From Gemmatimonadaceae bacterium (GTDB taxonomy: Bacteria; Gemmatimonadota; Gemmatimonadetes; Gemmatimonadales; Gemmatimonadaceae), in the NCBI GenBank assembly GCA_035606695.1, contig DATNEW010000049.1, forward strand, positions 1 through 64,000: a stretch of 64,000 nucleotides of DNA. The letters are read 5' to 3'. The notes beneath the pieces were generated by a model. It saw only the letters and a program-made list of their open reading frames with translations, was not told where the DNA came from and did no database searches. A program made the position numbers and the translations under genes. This document shows positions 1 through 8,163 of the stretch, one piece after another (positions within the stretch are counted from its first letter, which is position 1; the number at the start of each line of letters is the position of its first letter).

Positions 1-75
1 GACGCGAACGACGCGAACGAAAAGAACGATACGAACGGCGCGACGCGGCGCCAAACCGACGGCGACACCGCGACG

Positions 76-1104
76 GTGAACGCCGCTCGGCGGGCATCGG
101 CGGAGTCGCATGAAGGACGCCCGCATCTGATCGTCGTCGAAGACGATCCCGAGCTCGCGCGCACGCTCGTCGATTGGCTCGAGCAGGGCCGGTATCGGAC
201 GACGCTATTCCCGAGCGGAGGAGCAGCGATCGCTCAGCTCGCGCTGCTGCAGTTCGACGGGGTGATCTGCGACGCCGACGTGTCCGACGCGAAGGGAGTC
301 GAAATGCTTCGCACGAGCAAGTCCGTTCGGCCACTCGTGCCGGTCATGATCATCACCTCCGATCGCTCCAACCAGATCGCGTCGGAGGCCGTGCGCAACC
401 ACGCGGACGAGATGCTCCTCAAACCCTTCGATCACGACGTCCTTCTCCGACGGCTCCAGGATATGATCGTCACGGGTCGCGCGGCACGCCGAGCCGGACC
501 GCGAACGGTTCTCGCGATCAGCGCGCACCCCGATGATGCGGAGATCGGTGTCGGCGGCACGCTCATGGGCCACATCGCCACGGGCGACCGCGTCATTCAT
601 CTCGTGCTGACCGATGGCGAGGGCGGCGGCGCTCGGGAAGATCGAATCGCCGAGGTGGAAGCGGCGGCGGCATCGATGGGCGTGGTGCTTCGCCGCGCGA
701 GTCTTCCGGACGGGTGTCTCGCGGACACGATGGAAACCGTCGCCGCTGTGGAGGAGATCATTCGAGAATACTCACCGTCGCTCATGTACATCCATTCCGA
801 GCACGACACGCATCAGGATCATCGAACGGCGCATCATGTGGCGATGGTCGCCGCTCGCAACGTGCCGTTCGTCTACGCGTATCAGGCGCCAAGCTCCACC
901 GTCGACTTTCGGCCGGCGCGCTTCATCGACATCGCGCGGCAACTCGACCGAAAGATCGACGTCCTGAGACTCTTTCGCTCGCAAGCGCCGATCCGGGCGT
1001 ACCTCGCCGACGATCTCATTCGCGCGACCGCGCGCTACTGGGGACGCTTCGCCGGACACAGCGTCGTCGAACCGCTCGAAGTGATTCGGCAGTTGTCACA
1101 ATGA
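76..1104 (+). CDS. Response-regulator receiver fused to PIG-L/LmbE-type de-N-acetylase
   Basis: Two domains are visible. Residues 17-127 form a CheY-like receiver with acid residues E22-D23-D24, phosphoacceptor D66 (VICDADV), T94 and K116 (LLKPF). Residues 143-340 form a PIG-L/LmbE zinc hydrolase with AHPDD at 150-154 and HQDH at 246-249. The family removes N-acetyl groups from GlcNAc-type sugars, so a phosphorylation-controlled sugar deacetylase is inferred. GTG 76 is the first start seen, but the frame stays open to base 1 with an Asp/Ala/Asn-rich stretch, so the gene may begin outside the window. Its stop overlaps the next start (ATGA). The substrate is unknown. E. coli YaiS is the closest contextual parallel. 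Confidence 0.85.
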   Translation: MNAARRASAESHEGRPHLIVVEDDPELARTLVDWLEQGRYRTTLFPSGGAAIAQLALLQFDGVICDADVSDAKGVEMLRTSKSVRPLVPVMIITSDRSNQIASEAVRNHADEMLLKPFDHDVLLRRLQDMIVTGRAARRAGPRTVLAISAHPDDAEIGVGGTLMGHIATGDRVIHLVLTDGEGGGAREDRIAEVEAAAASMGVVLRRASLPDGCLADTMETVAAVEEIIREYSPSLMYIHSEHDTHQDHRTAHHVAMVAARNVPFVYAYQAPSSTVDFRPARFIDIARQLDRKIDVLRLFRSQAPIRAYLADDLIRATARYWGRFAGHSVVEPLEVIRQLSQ

Positions 1105-2153
1105 ACGAGCGCATGGGCGACACGGAGCGCGCGCTGCGCGTGCTCGTGACCGGAGGCGGCGGACCGTCGGCGATCAGTTTCATGCAAGCCGTCTCGGGCA
1201 ACGACGTCGAGCTGTTCGCCGCGGACTGCGACCCGTACGCGTCGGGACTCTACCTGGTGCCGCGCGGCAACCGCGTGATCGTGCATCGAGGGGACGATTC
1301 ACGCTTCATCGAGCATCTCCTCGCGGCGTGCGCGGTGCATCGCATCGAGGTTCTGGTTCCGACGGTCGATCTCGAGCTGGGCAAAGTGGCGGCGGCCCGG
1401 GACGCGTTCCAGGCGGCCGGCACGGCGGTGCTCGTCGCGAGCTCGGCGACACTCGATTGTTGTCTCGACAAGTGGGACCTCGTTCGTGTCTGCCGCAGCG
1501 TGTGCCCCACGCCGCATTCGGCGCCATACGACTCCTCCTTCGACGACGTTGGGTGGGGTTATCCATTTTTCGTGAAGCCGCGTCGCGGCGCGGGCGGCAA
1601 CGGCGCGCAGCTCGTCGTGAATCCGGCGATGCTCGGCGGGCTGCCGCGCGACGGATCGCTCATCGTGCAGGAGTTTCTGACCGGCGAGGAGTTCTCGGTC
1701 GACGTGCTCTCGGATTGCGCCATGAACGTGATCGCCGTGGTCCCGCGAGTGCGCCTGCGAATCAACTCGGGCATCGCCGTATGCGGCCGAACCCTGCATG
1801 ACGAAATACTCGATCGTCAGGCGCGGTCGGTCGCGCGGCGCATTGGCTTGGCGTACATCGCGAACATTCAGTTCCGTCGCGATGCCGCGGGCGTCGCCAA
1901 GCTGCTCGATGTGAATGTGCGCTTTCCGGGAACGATGCCGCTCACGATCGCCGCCGGTGTCAACATGCCGCGCCTCGCGCTCGATCTCGTCGCGAAGCGC
2001 GCCGTGCCGCGAGATGCCGGAACGTTTCACGATGTGGGAATGGTGCGGGTGTGGCGCGAGCACTTCGTGCCGACGTCGGAATTCGACGAGCTCGTGGCGT
2101 CGGCGGCGACGGTCGCCAGTTCCACGCCGGGCGCGGCTACCAGCGCACGATGA
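1101..2153 (+). CDS. ATP-grasp (CarB/PylC-like) ligase
   Basis: A 350-residue protein with an N-terminal nucleotide-binding-like fold (VLVTGGGGPSAIS) followed by an ATP-grasp domain. The glycine-rich ATP loop is near residue 155 (FVKPRRGAGGNGA), with a QEFLTGEEFSVDV segment and the Mg-binding Asp/Asn near LLDVNVRFPG. ATP-grasp enzymes join a carboxylate to an amine, thiol or similar group through an acyl phosphate. It starts at ATG 1101 inside the stop of the receiver/PIG-L gene, so the two are probably translationally coupled and act on related substrates. Its 3' end overlaps the converging barrel gene by 17 bases. The exact substrate cannot be assigned. Confidence 0.8.
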   Translation: MNERMGDTERALRVLVTGGGGPSAISFMQAVSGNDVELFAADCDPYASGLYLVPRGNRVIVHRGDDSRFIEHLLAACAVHRIEVLVPTVDLELGKVAAARDAFQAAGTAVLVASSATLDCCLDKWDLVRVCRSVCPTPHSAPYDSSFDDVGWGYPFFVKPRRGAGGNGAQLVVNPAMLGGLPRDGSLIVQEFLTGEEFSVDVLSDCAMNVIAVVPRVRLRINSGIAVCGRTLHDEILDRQARSVARRIGLAYIANIQFRRDAAGVAKLLDVNVRFPGTMPLTIAAGVNMPRLALDLVAKRAVPRDAGTFHDVGMVRVWREHFVPTSEFDELVASAATVASSTPGAATSAR

Positions 2154-3228
2154 GCCCCACCGCCATCGACCGCCGGCTGTACGCACCGGTACGCGACGCA
2201 AGCTCCACGCGGAGGCCCTCCCACGGAGTGATCATCGCCGTCGCACCGGCGACGGCGGTCGTTGCCGACAGTCGGTCATCGAGATCGCGGACGACACCCA
2301 ATCGAATGGCAAACGGCCGCGCGGGCGCGCGTTCCCAGAACGCGCGCAGCTGCCCGCGCGCTTCGAGCGGCGATGGTTCCACACCGCGCGTCGCGACCAG
2401 CGTGAGCGTTTGACGGTCCGCGATCGCCGTCGCCGCCCCGAGGCTGAACTGCGTCGCGCCGTTCGCGCCGCTGATCGGCCGGATGCCCGCGAGCAGCGTC
2501 ACGCGCGAGGCGAGGCGATACGCCGCATCGGTCCAGAGAAAAGTCGCGCGTTCCTGCGGGGTGGACCACTCTTCCATGCGCGCGGTCATCCAGAGCGCGG
2601 TGGTCGGATGAACCACGACTCCGGCTCCGACTACACTAGCCCGCGTCGAAGCGAGCGGGTCCGCGCGCAAGACGACTCCTTCGGTGGGATCGCCGGCCGC
2701 CAGGGCGCCGACGCGCGCCAGGACCGTGACGACGGACGTGAGCTCGCCGGTGAATTCGATGTTTCCTTCGACGCCCGTCACGGCACCGCCGGGCCGGCCT
2801 GGCGCATCGATCCTCGCGCCACCGCCACTGACGTCGAGCGACCACGGTCGCTCCCACGCAAGCAGCGCCAGCGCCGAGCGCGCCTCGGCGAGCGATGGTT
2901 CGTGGGCCAAGGCCGCGCGATACCATGCTCGCGCCTCGCTGAGACGTCCAACGCCGCGCGCAACGAAGCCGCGGCCCAGCAACGGCTCGATGGCGTCGGG
3001 CTCTTCGCGTTGGAGAGCCGCAAAGCCCTCGTCCGCGCGCTCCCAGTCGCCCGCCCACGCAATCTCCCACACCGCGAGCGTGCGCGGACCCCACGTCGAG
3101 TCGACGAGCTCCGGATGCACACGCGGATCGCTGGCCGGAGTCTGAGCGGAGAGATGCTTGGGCGCGAGCGCACACAGGACCGCAGCCATCAGCAGCTGGG
3201 CTCCTCGATGACTCCGATAGCGTTTCAC
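2137..3228 (-). CDS. TPR plus outer-membrane beta-barrel protein (YaiO/PgaA-like)
   Basis: A 363-residue protein with a cleavable signal peptide (cut near LSAQ, residue 29). About 100 residues of TPR-like helices follow (WERADEGFAALQREEPDAIE, then LSEARAWYRAAL). The rest is about 200 residues of alternating polar/hydrophobic strands ending in an aromatic residue (IVRW), as outer-membrane barrels do. TPR plus barrel is the architecture of YaiO and of the larger poly-GlcNAc exporter PgaA. It lies inside the glycosyltransferase locus but on the opposite strand, 8 bases from the divergent PHP gene. Inferred role: surface polysaccharide passage or anchoring. The barrel is short for a 16-strand PgaA. 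Confidence 0.65.
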   Translation of the reverse strand: MKRYRSHRGAQLLMAAVLCALAPKHLSAQTPASDPRVHPELVDSTWGPRTLAVWEIAWAGDWERADEGFAALQREEPDAIEPLLGRGFVARGVGRLSEARAWYRAALAHEPSLAEARSALALLAWERPWSLDVSGGGARIDAPGRPGGAVTGVEGNIEFTGELTSVVTVLARVGALAAGDPTEGVVLRADPLASTRASVVGAGVVVHPTTALWMTARMEEWSTPQERATFLWTDAAYRLASRVTLLAGIRPISGANGATQFSLGAATAIADRQTLTLVATRGVEPSPLEARGQLRAFWERAPARPFAIRLGVVRDLDDRLSATTAVAGATAMITPWEGLRVELASRTGAYSRRSMAVGLIVRW

Positions 3229-3236
3229 AATGCTCC

Positions 3237-3983
3237 ATGGATGGACGCGCGATGAGCGATCTGATCGCTCTGATCGATCTGGCGGAGGATCGTCACGTCC
3301 ATTCGACCTTCTCGGACGGCGCCGATACCTTGGAGTGCAATCTTGCGGCCGCGCGCCTCGCTGGCCTCCACCGCCTGGGCTGTGTCGATCATGTGCGGCG
3401 GGACAGCGACTACGTCGGCCGGTACGTGCAAGCGGTTCGCGCGCTGTCGTCGGACGGCGTGGTGCTTACCGCGGGCCTCGAGGCGAAAATACTCGACGCC
3501 GACGGTGCGCTCGATATGCCGGACACGTTCTCACTCGCCGACGCCGTCTACATCGCGGACCACCAGATGCCGACGCGCGACGGTCCGCGGTCCCCGCGCG
3601 CCATCCGGGACGAGCTGTCCGCGGGCCGCCTGCTCGCCGCCGACGCGATCGAGCTGATCGTCGTCGCCACGGAGCGGGCGCTGCGACGATACGCCGGCAC
3701 GCCGCTGGTGATCGCGCATCTGTTCAGCATTCTGCCAAAGATCGGGGTCGAAGAGGCAGCCGTCCCGAGCGCAGCGATAGCTCGGCTCGCGACCGCGGCC
3801 GCGGACGTCGGTGCGCTGATCGAAGTCAGCGAACGCTGGCGCTGTCCTTCGATCGACACGGTGCGCGTGTTTCACCGGCACGGCGTCACGATCGTCGCGA
3901 GCACCGACAGCCATCGCGCCGAAACCATCGGTTGCTACGACTACGTTCGCTGGCTCGCGGCCGCATGCTCCGGCGATGCGTAA
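3237..3983 (+). CDS. PHP-domain metal-dependent hydrolase
   Basis: A PHP (polymerase and histidinol phosphatase) domain. The first metal motif HVHSTFSDG is near residue 20. Later motifs include CVDHVRRD, a Glu in GLEAKI, ADHQMP, IAHLF, and the C-terminal STDSHRAE with its metal-binding Asp-His. PHP enzymes hydrolyse phosphoesters. Histidinol phosphatase is one member, but no his genes are nearby, so that role is not supported. ATG 3252 is an alternative start five codons later. The gene overlaps the start of the GT2 gene by 8 bases, placing it in the polysaccharide locus, where it may dephosphorylate a sugar or lipid intermediate (inference). Confidence 0.75.
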   Translation: MDGRAMSDLIALIDLAEDRHVHSTFSDGADTLECNLAAARLAGLHRLGCVDHVRRDSDYVGRYVQAVRALSSDGVVLTAGLEAKILDADGALDMPDTFSLADAVYIADHQMPTRDGPRSPRAIRDELSAGRLLAADAIELIVVATERALRRYAGTPLVIAHLFSILPKIGVEEAAVPSAAIARLATAAADVGALIEVSERWRCPSIDTVRVFHRHGVTIVASTDSHRAETIGCYDYVRWLAAACSGDA

Positions 3984-5673
3984 GGTGCGAAAGGTTCGCA
4001 CGGCGCGGCCGCCAGGCGACCGACGACCAAGCCGCTGGGCCCTCTCGCGCGCGATGCGCCGAGATGCGACGACGCGGCGGACCACGAACGTGCGATTGCA
4101 CGTGCTCGCATACGCGCTGCTCAACGTGCTCGCGGCACAGATCGCGGTGTTCGCGCTGCTGCCGCGAGCGCCGCGCCGCGTGGACCTCACGCTGTTTTGC
4201 ATCGCGCTCGTGTTCGCGGGCGCCACGCCGGTGCTCGCGTCGGCGCTTCAATACCTCGTCATCGGACTGCATCGCTTTCATACCGGCTATCGCCGGCTCA
4301 CGCCATTTTATCCGCGCACGGCGATCGTCGTCCCGGCGTGGAACGAAGCGGCCGTGATTGGCACGACCATCGACCAGCTGCTGCACATGTCGTATCCCGC
4401 CGAGCGGTTGCGGGTCTACGTCGTCGACGATGCATCGACCGACGCCACGCCGGACATCGTACGCGCCAAAGCGCTCGATGATCCCGAGCGCGTGGTTCAC
4501 ATTCGGCGAGTCGAGGGCGGGCAGGGCAAAGCGCATACGCTCAACGCCGGCATCGATCGCGCGCTCGCGGATGATTGGGCGCAAGCCATTCTGATCATCG
4601 ATGCCGACGTGCTGTTCGAGAAAGACGCGTTGCGCAAGATGACGCGGCACTTGTCGGATCGCACGGTCGGCGCCGTGACGGCGTACATCAAGGAAGGCAC
4701 GCCGAACGCGAATTATCTCAACCGATTCATTACGTACGAATACATCACCGCGCAGGCCGCGGCGCGCCGCGCGCAAAACGTCTTCGGCGCGCTCGCCTGT
4801 TTGGCCGGCGGCGCGCAACTGCATTCGCGACAAAACATGATCGACATCGGCGGCCGCATCGACACGTCGACGCTGGCCGAAGACACGGTGACCACGTTCA
4901 AGACGCAGCACGCCGGCAACCGCGCGGTCTTCGAGCCCAACGCCGTCGTCTGGGCCGAGGAGCCGAAGGATCTCGCGGCACTGTGGAAGCAGCGCATGCG
5001 CTGGGGACGCGGCAACGTCGAGATCACGATCCAGTTCGCGCACCTGTGGACGCAGTCGAACGGATTCGGCCGCCTTGCCGGCCTACCGATCAAGATGCTC
5101 TGGTTCAGCGTGTTGCTCATGCCGATCGTCATGTTTGGATCCGCCGTCGGCCTGATCGGCTTGTATTTCATCAATGCCGGCACGGCGTGGAGCGTATTTC
5201 GCGCGCTGTGGATCTGGAGCTTGTTGGTGTACGTGTTTCAGACGGCAATGGCGTTCGCCGTCGATCCCGGCGCCGCCAAGCGATCGTGGTTTCAAGCGCT
5301 GACGTTTCCGGGAATCGTGTCGCTCGCCATCATGGCGCACAGCGCCTGCCCGCCGATCGTCGACGCGACATTGGCGCGCTGGCTGCTCGCGCTGGGCTTG
5401 GAGCCTCGTTCCAACCTGGCGGTCACGTTGTCGCTGGCCATGTATGCCTGGTGTTTTCTCTGCATTCCGGCGGCGTACGTTGGCAAGCTTTGCGCGGAAC
5501 ATCGGACGACGAAATGGCTGACGCCATTTTGCGTCTACATCGCCGGGTACGGTCCATTCCTGTGCGCGGTGACGTTCGCCGCGTATGTGCAAGAGCTCAT
5601 GAACAAGCAGGCAGTGTGGGACAAGACGATCAAGACCGGCGCCGTAGTCGTGCCGGACGCGGCGGCGAGATGA
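3976..5673 (+). CDS. Membrane processive glycosyltransferase, family GT2 (YaiP/PgaC-like)
   Basis: A 565-residue integral-membrane GT2. Two N-terminal membrane segments (about residues 40-90) precede a cytoplasmic GT-A domain carrying VPAWNE, VVDDAST, the metal motif DAD (IIDADVLFE), the base motif ED (LAEDTVTT) and the processivity motif QRMRW. About five C-terminal membrane segments follow. The whole D, DxD, ED, QxxRW set is present, so it is predicted to polymerise and translocate a beta-linked sugar such as GlcNAc or glucose. Start 3976 overlaps the PHP stop. ATG 4054 would remove a basic leader of 26 residues and is also possible. The next small gene overlaps its stop. Confidence 0.88.
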   Translation: MRKVRKVRTARPPGDRRPSRWALSRAMRRDATTRRTTNVRLHVLAYALLNVLAAQIAVFALLPRAPRRVDLTLFCIALVFAGATPVLASALQYLVIGLHRFHTGYRRLTPFYPRTAIVVPAWNEAAVIGTTIDQLLHMSYPAERLRVYVVDDASTDATPDIVRAKALDDPERVVHIRRVEGGQGKAHTLNAGIDRALADDWAQAILIIDADVLFEKDALRKMTRHLSDRTVGAVTAYIKEGTPNANYLNRFITYEYITAQAAARRAQNVFGALACLAGGAQLHSRQNMIDIGGRIDTSTLAEDTVTTFKTQHAGNRAVFEPNAVVWAEEPKDLAALWKQRMRWGRGNVEITIQFAHLWTQSNGFGRLAGLPIKMLWFSVLLMPIVMFGSAVGLIGLYFINAGTAWSVFRALWIWSLLVYVFQTAMAFAVDPGAAKRSWFQALTFPGIVSLAIMAHSACPPIVDATLARWLLALGLEPRSNLAVTLSLAMYAWCFLCIPAAYVGKLCAEHRTTKWLTPFCVYIAGYGPFLCAVTFAAYVQELMNKQAVWDKTIKTGAVVVPDAAAR

Positions 5674-5840
5674 CGTCATCCCCAAACGAAGAACCGGCCG
5701 CGCTGGATCCCGACTGGATGCGAGTCTTCGAGACGGAGCTCGCACATGACGATCGCGTAGAGCGCCGCCTCCTCGTGCGAGAACTGGCGATCGTTCTCGG
5801 CCTGTGCCTCGTGGTGGTGGCGTGGTCGATCCTGATTTAA
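5670..5840 (+). CDS. Small single-pass membrane protein of the glycosyltransferase locus
   Basis: A 56-residue ORF starting at ATG 5670 within the TGA of the GT2 gene (ATGA overlap). It has an acidic, soluble N-terminal half (EEPAALDPDWMRVFETELAH) and one C-terminal hydrophobic segment (IVLGLCLVVVAWSIL) ending at the stop. I recognise no family. The coupling to a PgaC/YaiP-type synthase recalls small accessory subunits such as PgaD, but it is much shorter, so the role of synthase partner is inference only. It is the last gene of the locus. A 149-base gap before accD shows no clear gene or terminator. Confidence 0.6.
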   Translation: MTSSPNEEPAALDPDWMRVFETELAHDDRVERRLLVRELAIVLGLCLVVVAWSILI

Positions 5841-5989
5841 AACTGTCGTGGTTCAACTGCGGAATTGCGACAACCGCTGAAAAAATCGGATAACGGCGGT
5901 CAGACCCGAGGAGAGCTCGGCCCGGGGCCAGGTTCTGCCGCTTGAAACCAACTCTAGCCTCCAGCCGCCAAGCCGATCACATTTCACGT

Positions 5990-6853
5990 ATGGCCTGGTG
6001 GACCAAAAAGGACAAAAAACCGCGCGCCCCTCGGCGCGATCGCCTCGAAATCCCCGCGGATGTCTGGGAAAAGTGTGAAGCCTGCGGCCTCACCGACATT
6101 CGGGAGAAGTTCGAGCGCAATCTCAACGTCTGCCCGAACTGCGACTATCACCGTCGCATTCGCGCGGCCGACTACTGCAACCTGCTGCTCGACGAGGGCT
6201 CGGTCGAAGAAGTCGAAGTCGATCTACGGTCCACCGACCCCCTCGGCTTCCCGGAATATCCGAACCGGCTCAAGAAAGCGATCACGAACGCCGGCGACAC
6301 CGACGCGCTGCTGGCGTGCACCGGAACGCTCGACTCGCTGCCCGTGAACCTCGGCATCATGGACTTCGCGTTCATGGGCGGGTCGATGGGCTCGGTAGTC
6401 GGCGAAAAGATCGCGCGGCTCGGCCAGCGCTCGCTCGAGCGCAAGTATCCGCTCATGGTCGTCTCCGCGTCCGGCGGCGCGCGCATGCAGGAAGGTGTGC
6501 TCTCGCTCATGCAGATGGCGAAAGTCGCGGCAATGCTCGCGCAGCTCGCCGAACGGCGGATTCCGTACATCTCGATACTGACGAATCCCACGACAGGTGG
6601 CGTTAGCGCGAGCTACGCGATGCTCGGCGACGCCATCCTCGCCGAGCCGGGCGCGGTGATCGGCTTCGCCGGTCCGCGAGTCATCAAGCAGACGCTTGGC
6701 CAGGACTTGCCCGAAGGATTCCAGACCTCTGAATTCCTGCTCGATCACGGGATGCTCGATCAGGTCACGCATCGCCGAAATCTCAAGCGGACGGTGAGCC
6801 AGCTGCTGCGTCACATGACCGGCCGGCCGGCGGCGACGGGATGGACGGCGTAG
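5990..6853 (+). CDS. accD: Acetyl-CoA carboxylase carboxyltransferase beta subunit
   Basis: AccD with AccA forms the carboxyltransferase that moves CO2 from biotin to acetyl-CoA, giving malonyl-CoA for fatty-acid synthesis in the cytoplasm. The N-terminal zinc ribbon is intact (CEACG and CPNC, about 26 residues apart), followed by the crotonase-like carboxyltransferase core with SASGGARMQEG and the PTTGGVSASYA loop. I chose ATG 5990 because MAWW followed by lysines is the usual AccD beginning. A TTG 48 bases upstream is open in frame but adds atypical residues. The 3' end overlaps folC by 13 bases. accA is not in this window. Confidence 0.96.
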   Translation: MAWWTKKDKKPRAPRRDRLEIPADVWEKCEACGLTDIREKFERNLNVCPNCDYHRRIRAADYCNLLLDEGSVEEVEVDLRSTDPLGFPEYPNRLKKAITNAGDTDALLACTGTLDSLPVNLGIMDFAFMGGSMGSVVGEKIARLGQRSLERKYPLMVVSASGGARMQEGVLSLMQMAKVAAMLAQLAERRIPYISILTNPTTGGVSASYAMLGDAILAEPGAVIGFAGPRVIKQTLGQDLPEGFQTSEFLLDHGMLDQVTHRRNLKRTVSQLLRHMTGRPAATGWTA

Positions 6854-8154
6854 CGTCTCCCGTCGCCGGCAGGGCAGCTTTTCGCGACGCGCTCGACTTC
6901 CTCTTCGCGCGCACGACCGGCGGCTTCAAGTTCGGCCTGGAGCGCACCGAAGCACTGCTCGAACGACTGGGCCATCCTGAGCGCCGCTATCCGTCGCTGC
7001 ACATCGCGGGCACGAACGGCAAGGGAAGCAGCGTGGCGACGATGGCCGCGCTCCTCGCCGCCAAAGGGCTCAAGGTCGCGACCTACACGTCGCCGCATCT
7101 GGTCGATTTTCGCGAGCGGATGATCGTGGACGGCGCGCCCATTCCGGCGGACGACGTCGTCAATTTCATCACGCGGCTCATGCCGTGCGTGGAGGAGATC
7201 GGCGCGTCGTTCTTCGAGGCGACGACGGCCATGGCGTTCGACTATTTCGCGCGCGCCGGCGCGGACGTCGCGCTGATCGAGGCCGGGCTCGGCGGCCGCC
7301 TGGATTCGACGAACGTTCTTCTGCCGATGGTCGCGGGCGTGACGTCGATCGGCCTCGATCACACCGAGTATCTGGGCGAGACACTCGAGGAGATCGCCGG
7401 CGAGAAGGCGGGCATCTTCAAGGCGGGCCGTGCCGCCGTGATCGGCGAGTGCGAGCCGCGCATTCGCGATCTGCTCGCCGAGCGCGCGCGCCGGGCGGGC
7501 GCGTCGGAAGTGCGCATCGCGTCGGAGGAAATCCGGTTCGATCGCATCGGCGTGAGCGACGCCGGCACCACGTGCAGTCTCGAATGGAATGGCCGAAGGG
7601 CGACGCTGACGACGCCGCTGGCGGGCAAGCATCAGGCGGCGAATCTCGCCTTTTCGCTCGTCATGCTCGACGCCAGCGGCGGGCCGTATCGCGTGAGCGT
7701 GGACGACGCAGCCGCGAACTTGCGCGCCGTGCGGATTCCCGGACGCTTTCAGCACACCGGACGATTCATCTTCGACGTCGCGCACAATCCCGCAGGCTCC
7801 GAGGTGCTCGCGCAGACGATTGCCGCGGTCGCGCCGATACGGCCGATTACCGTGCTGTTGTGTGTGCTCGGCGACAAGGATTGGCGAGCGATGATGCGCG
7901 TGCTCTCGGCAGTCGCCGCGCGATTCATCCTCACAATGGCGCCGACCGCTCCGGCGAGCCGAGCGTGGGATCTCGGCGACGCGTTGCGCTTCGCCCGCGA
8001 CCAGGGGTTCGATGCCGACGCGATCGCCGATTTCGACGCGGCGCTCGCGACCGCGCAGGAGGGCGAGGGAAGCATCGTCGTCACCGGGTCGTTTCACACG
8101 GTGGGCGACGCGATGGAGCGCCTGCAGGTGTCGCCGCTAGCCCAGCCAGTCTAA
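6841..8154 (+). CDS. folC: Folylpolyglutamate synthase / dihydrofolate synthase
   Basis: A Mur-ligase-family enzyme that adds glutamate to dihydropteroate and folates using ATP. The P-loop HIAGTNGKGSS lies near residue 54, followed by TSPHLVDFRERM, the DYF..A..D..L.E.GLGGRLD block near residue 130, and the C-terminal FDVAHNP motif near residue 305. Length (437) is normal. It starts at ATG 6841 inside the end of accD, the common accD-folC arrangement, so they are co-transcribed. hisS follows 9 bases downstream. folB and folK lie elsewhere in the window, near 49.7-50.5 kb. Confidence 0.95.
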   Translation: MDGVASPVAGRAAFRDALDFLFARTTGGFKFGLERTEALLERLGHPERRYPSLHIAGTNGKGSSVATMAALLAAKGLKVATYTSPHLVDFRERMIVDGAPIPADDVVNFITRLMPCVEEIGASFFEATTAMAFDYFARAGADVALIEAGLGGRLDSTNVLLPMVAGVTSIGLDHTEYLGETLEEIAGEKAGIFKAGRAAVIGECEPRIRDLLAERARRAGASEVRIASEEIRFDRIGVSDAGTTCSLEWNGRRATLTTPLAGKHQAANLAFSLVMLDASGGPYRVSVDDAAANLRAVRIPGRFQHTGRFIFDVAHNPAGSEVLAQTIAAVAPIRPITVLLCVLGDKDWRAMMRVLSAVAARFILTMAPTAPASRAWDLGDALRFARDQGFDADAIADFDAALATAQEGEGSIVVTGSFHTVGDAMERLQVSPLAQPV

Positions 8155-8163
8155 TTTTCCTGG

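Noticed and set aside
76-1104. Assignment of the PIG-L domain to MshB or BshB thiol synthesis
   Set aside because: No mycothiol or bacillithiol partner genes are present, and the receiver fusion and glycosyltransferase context point elsewhere.
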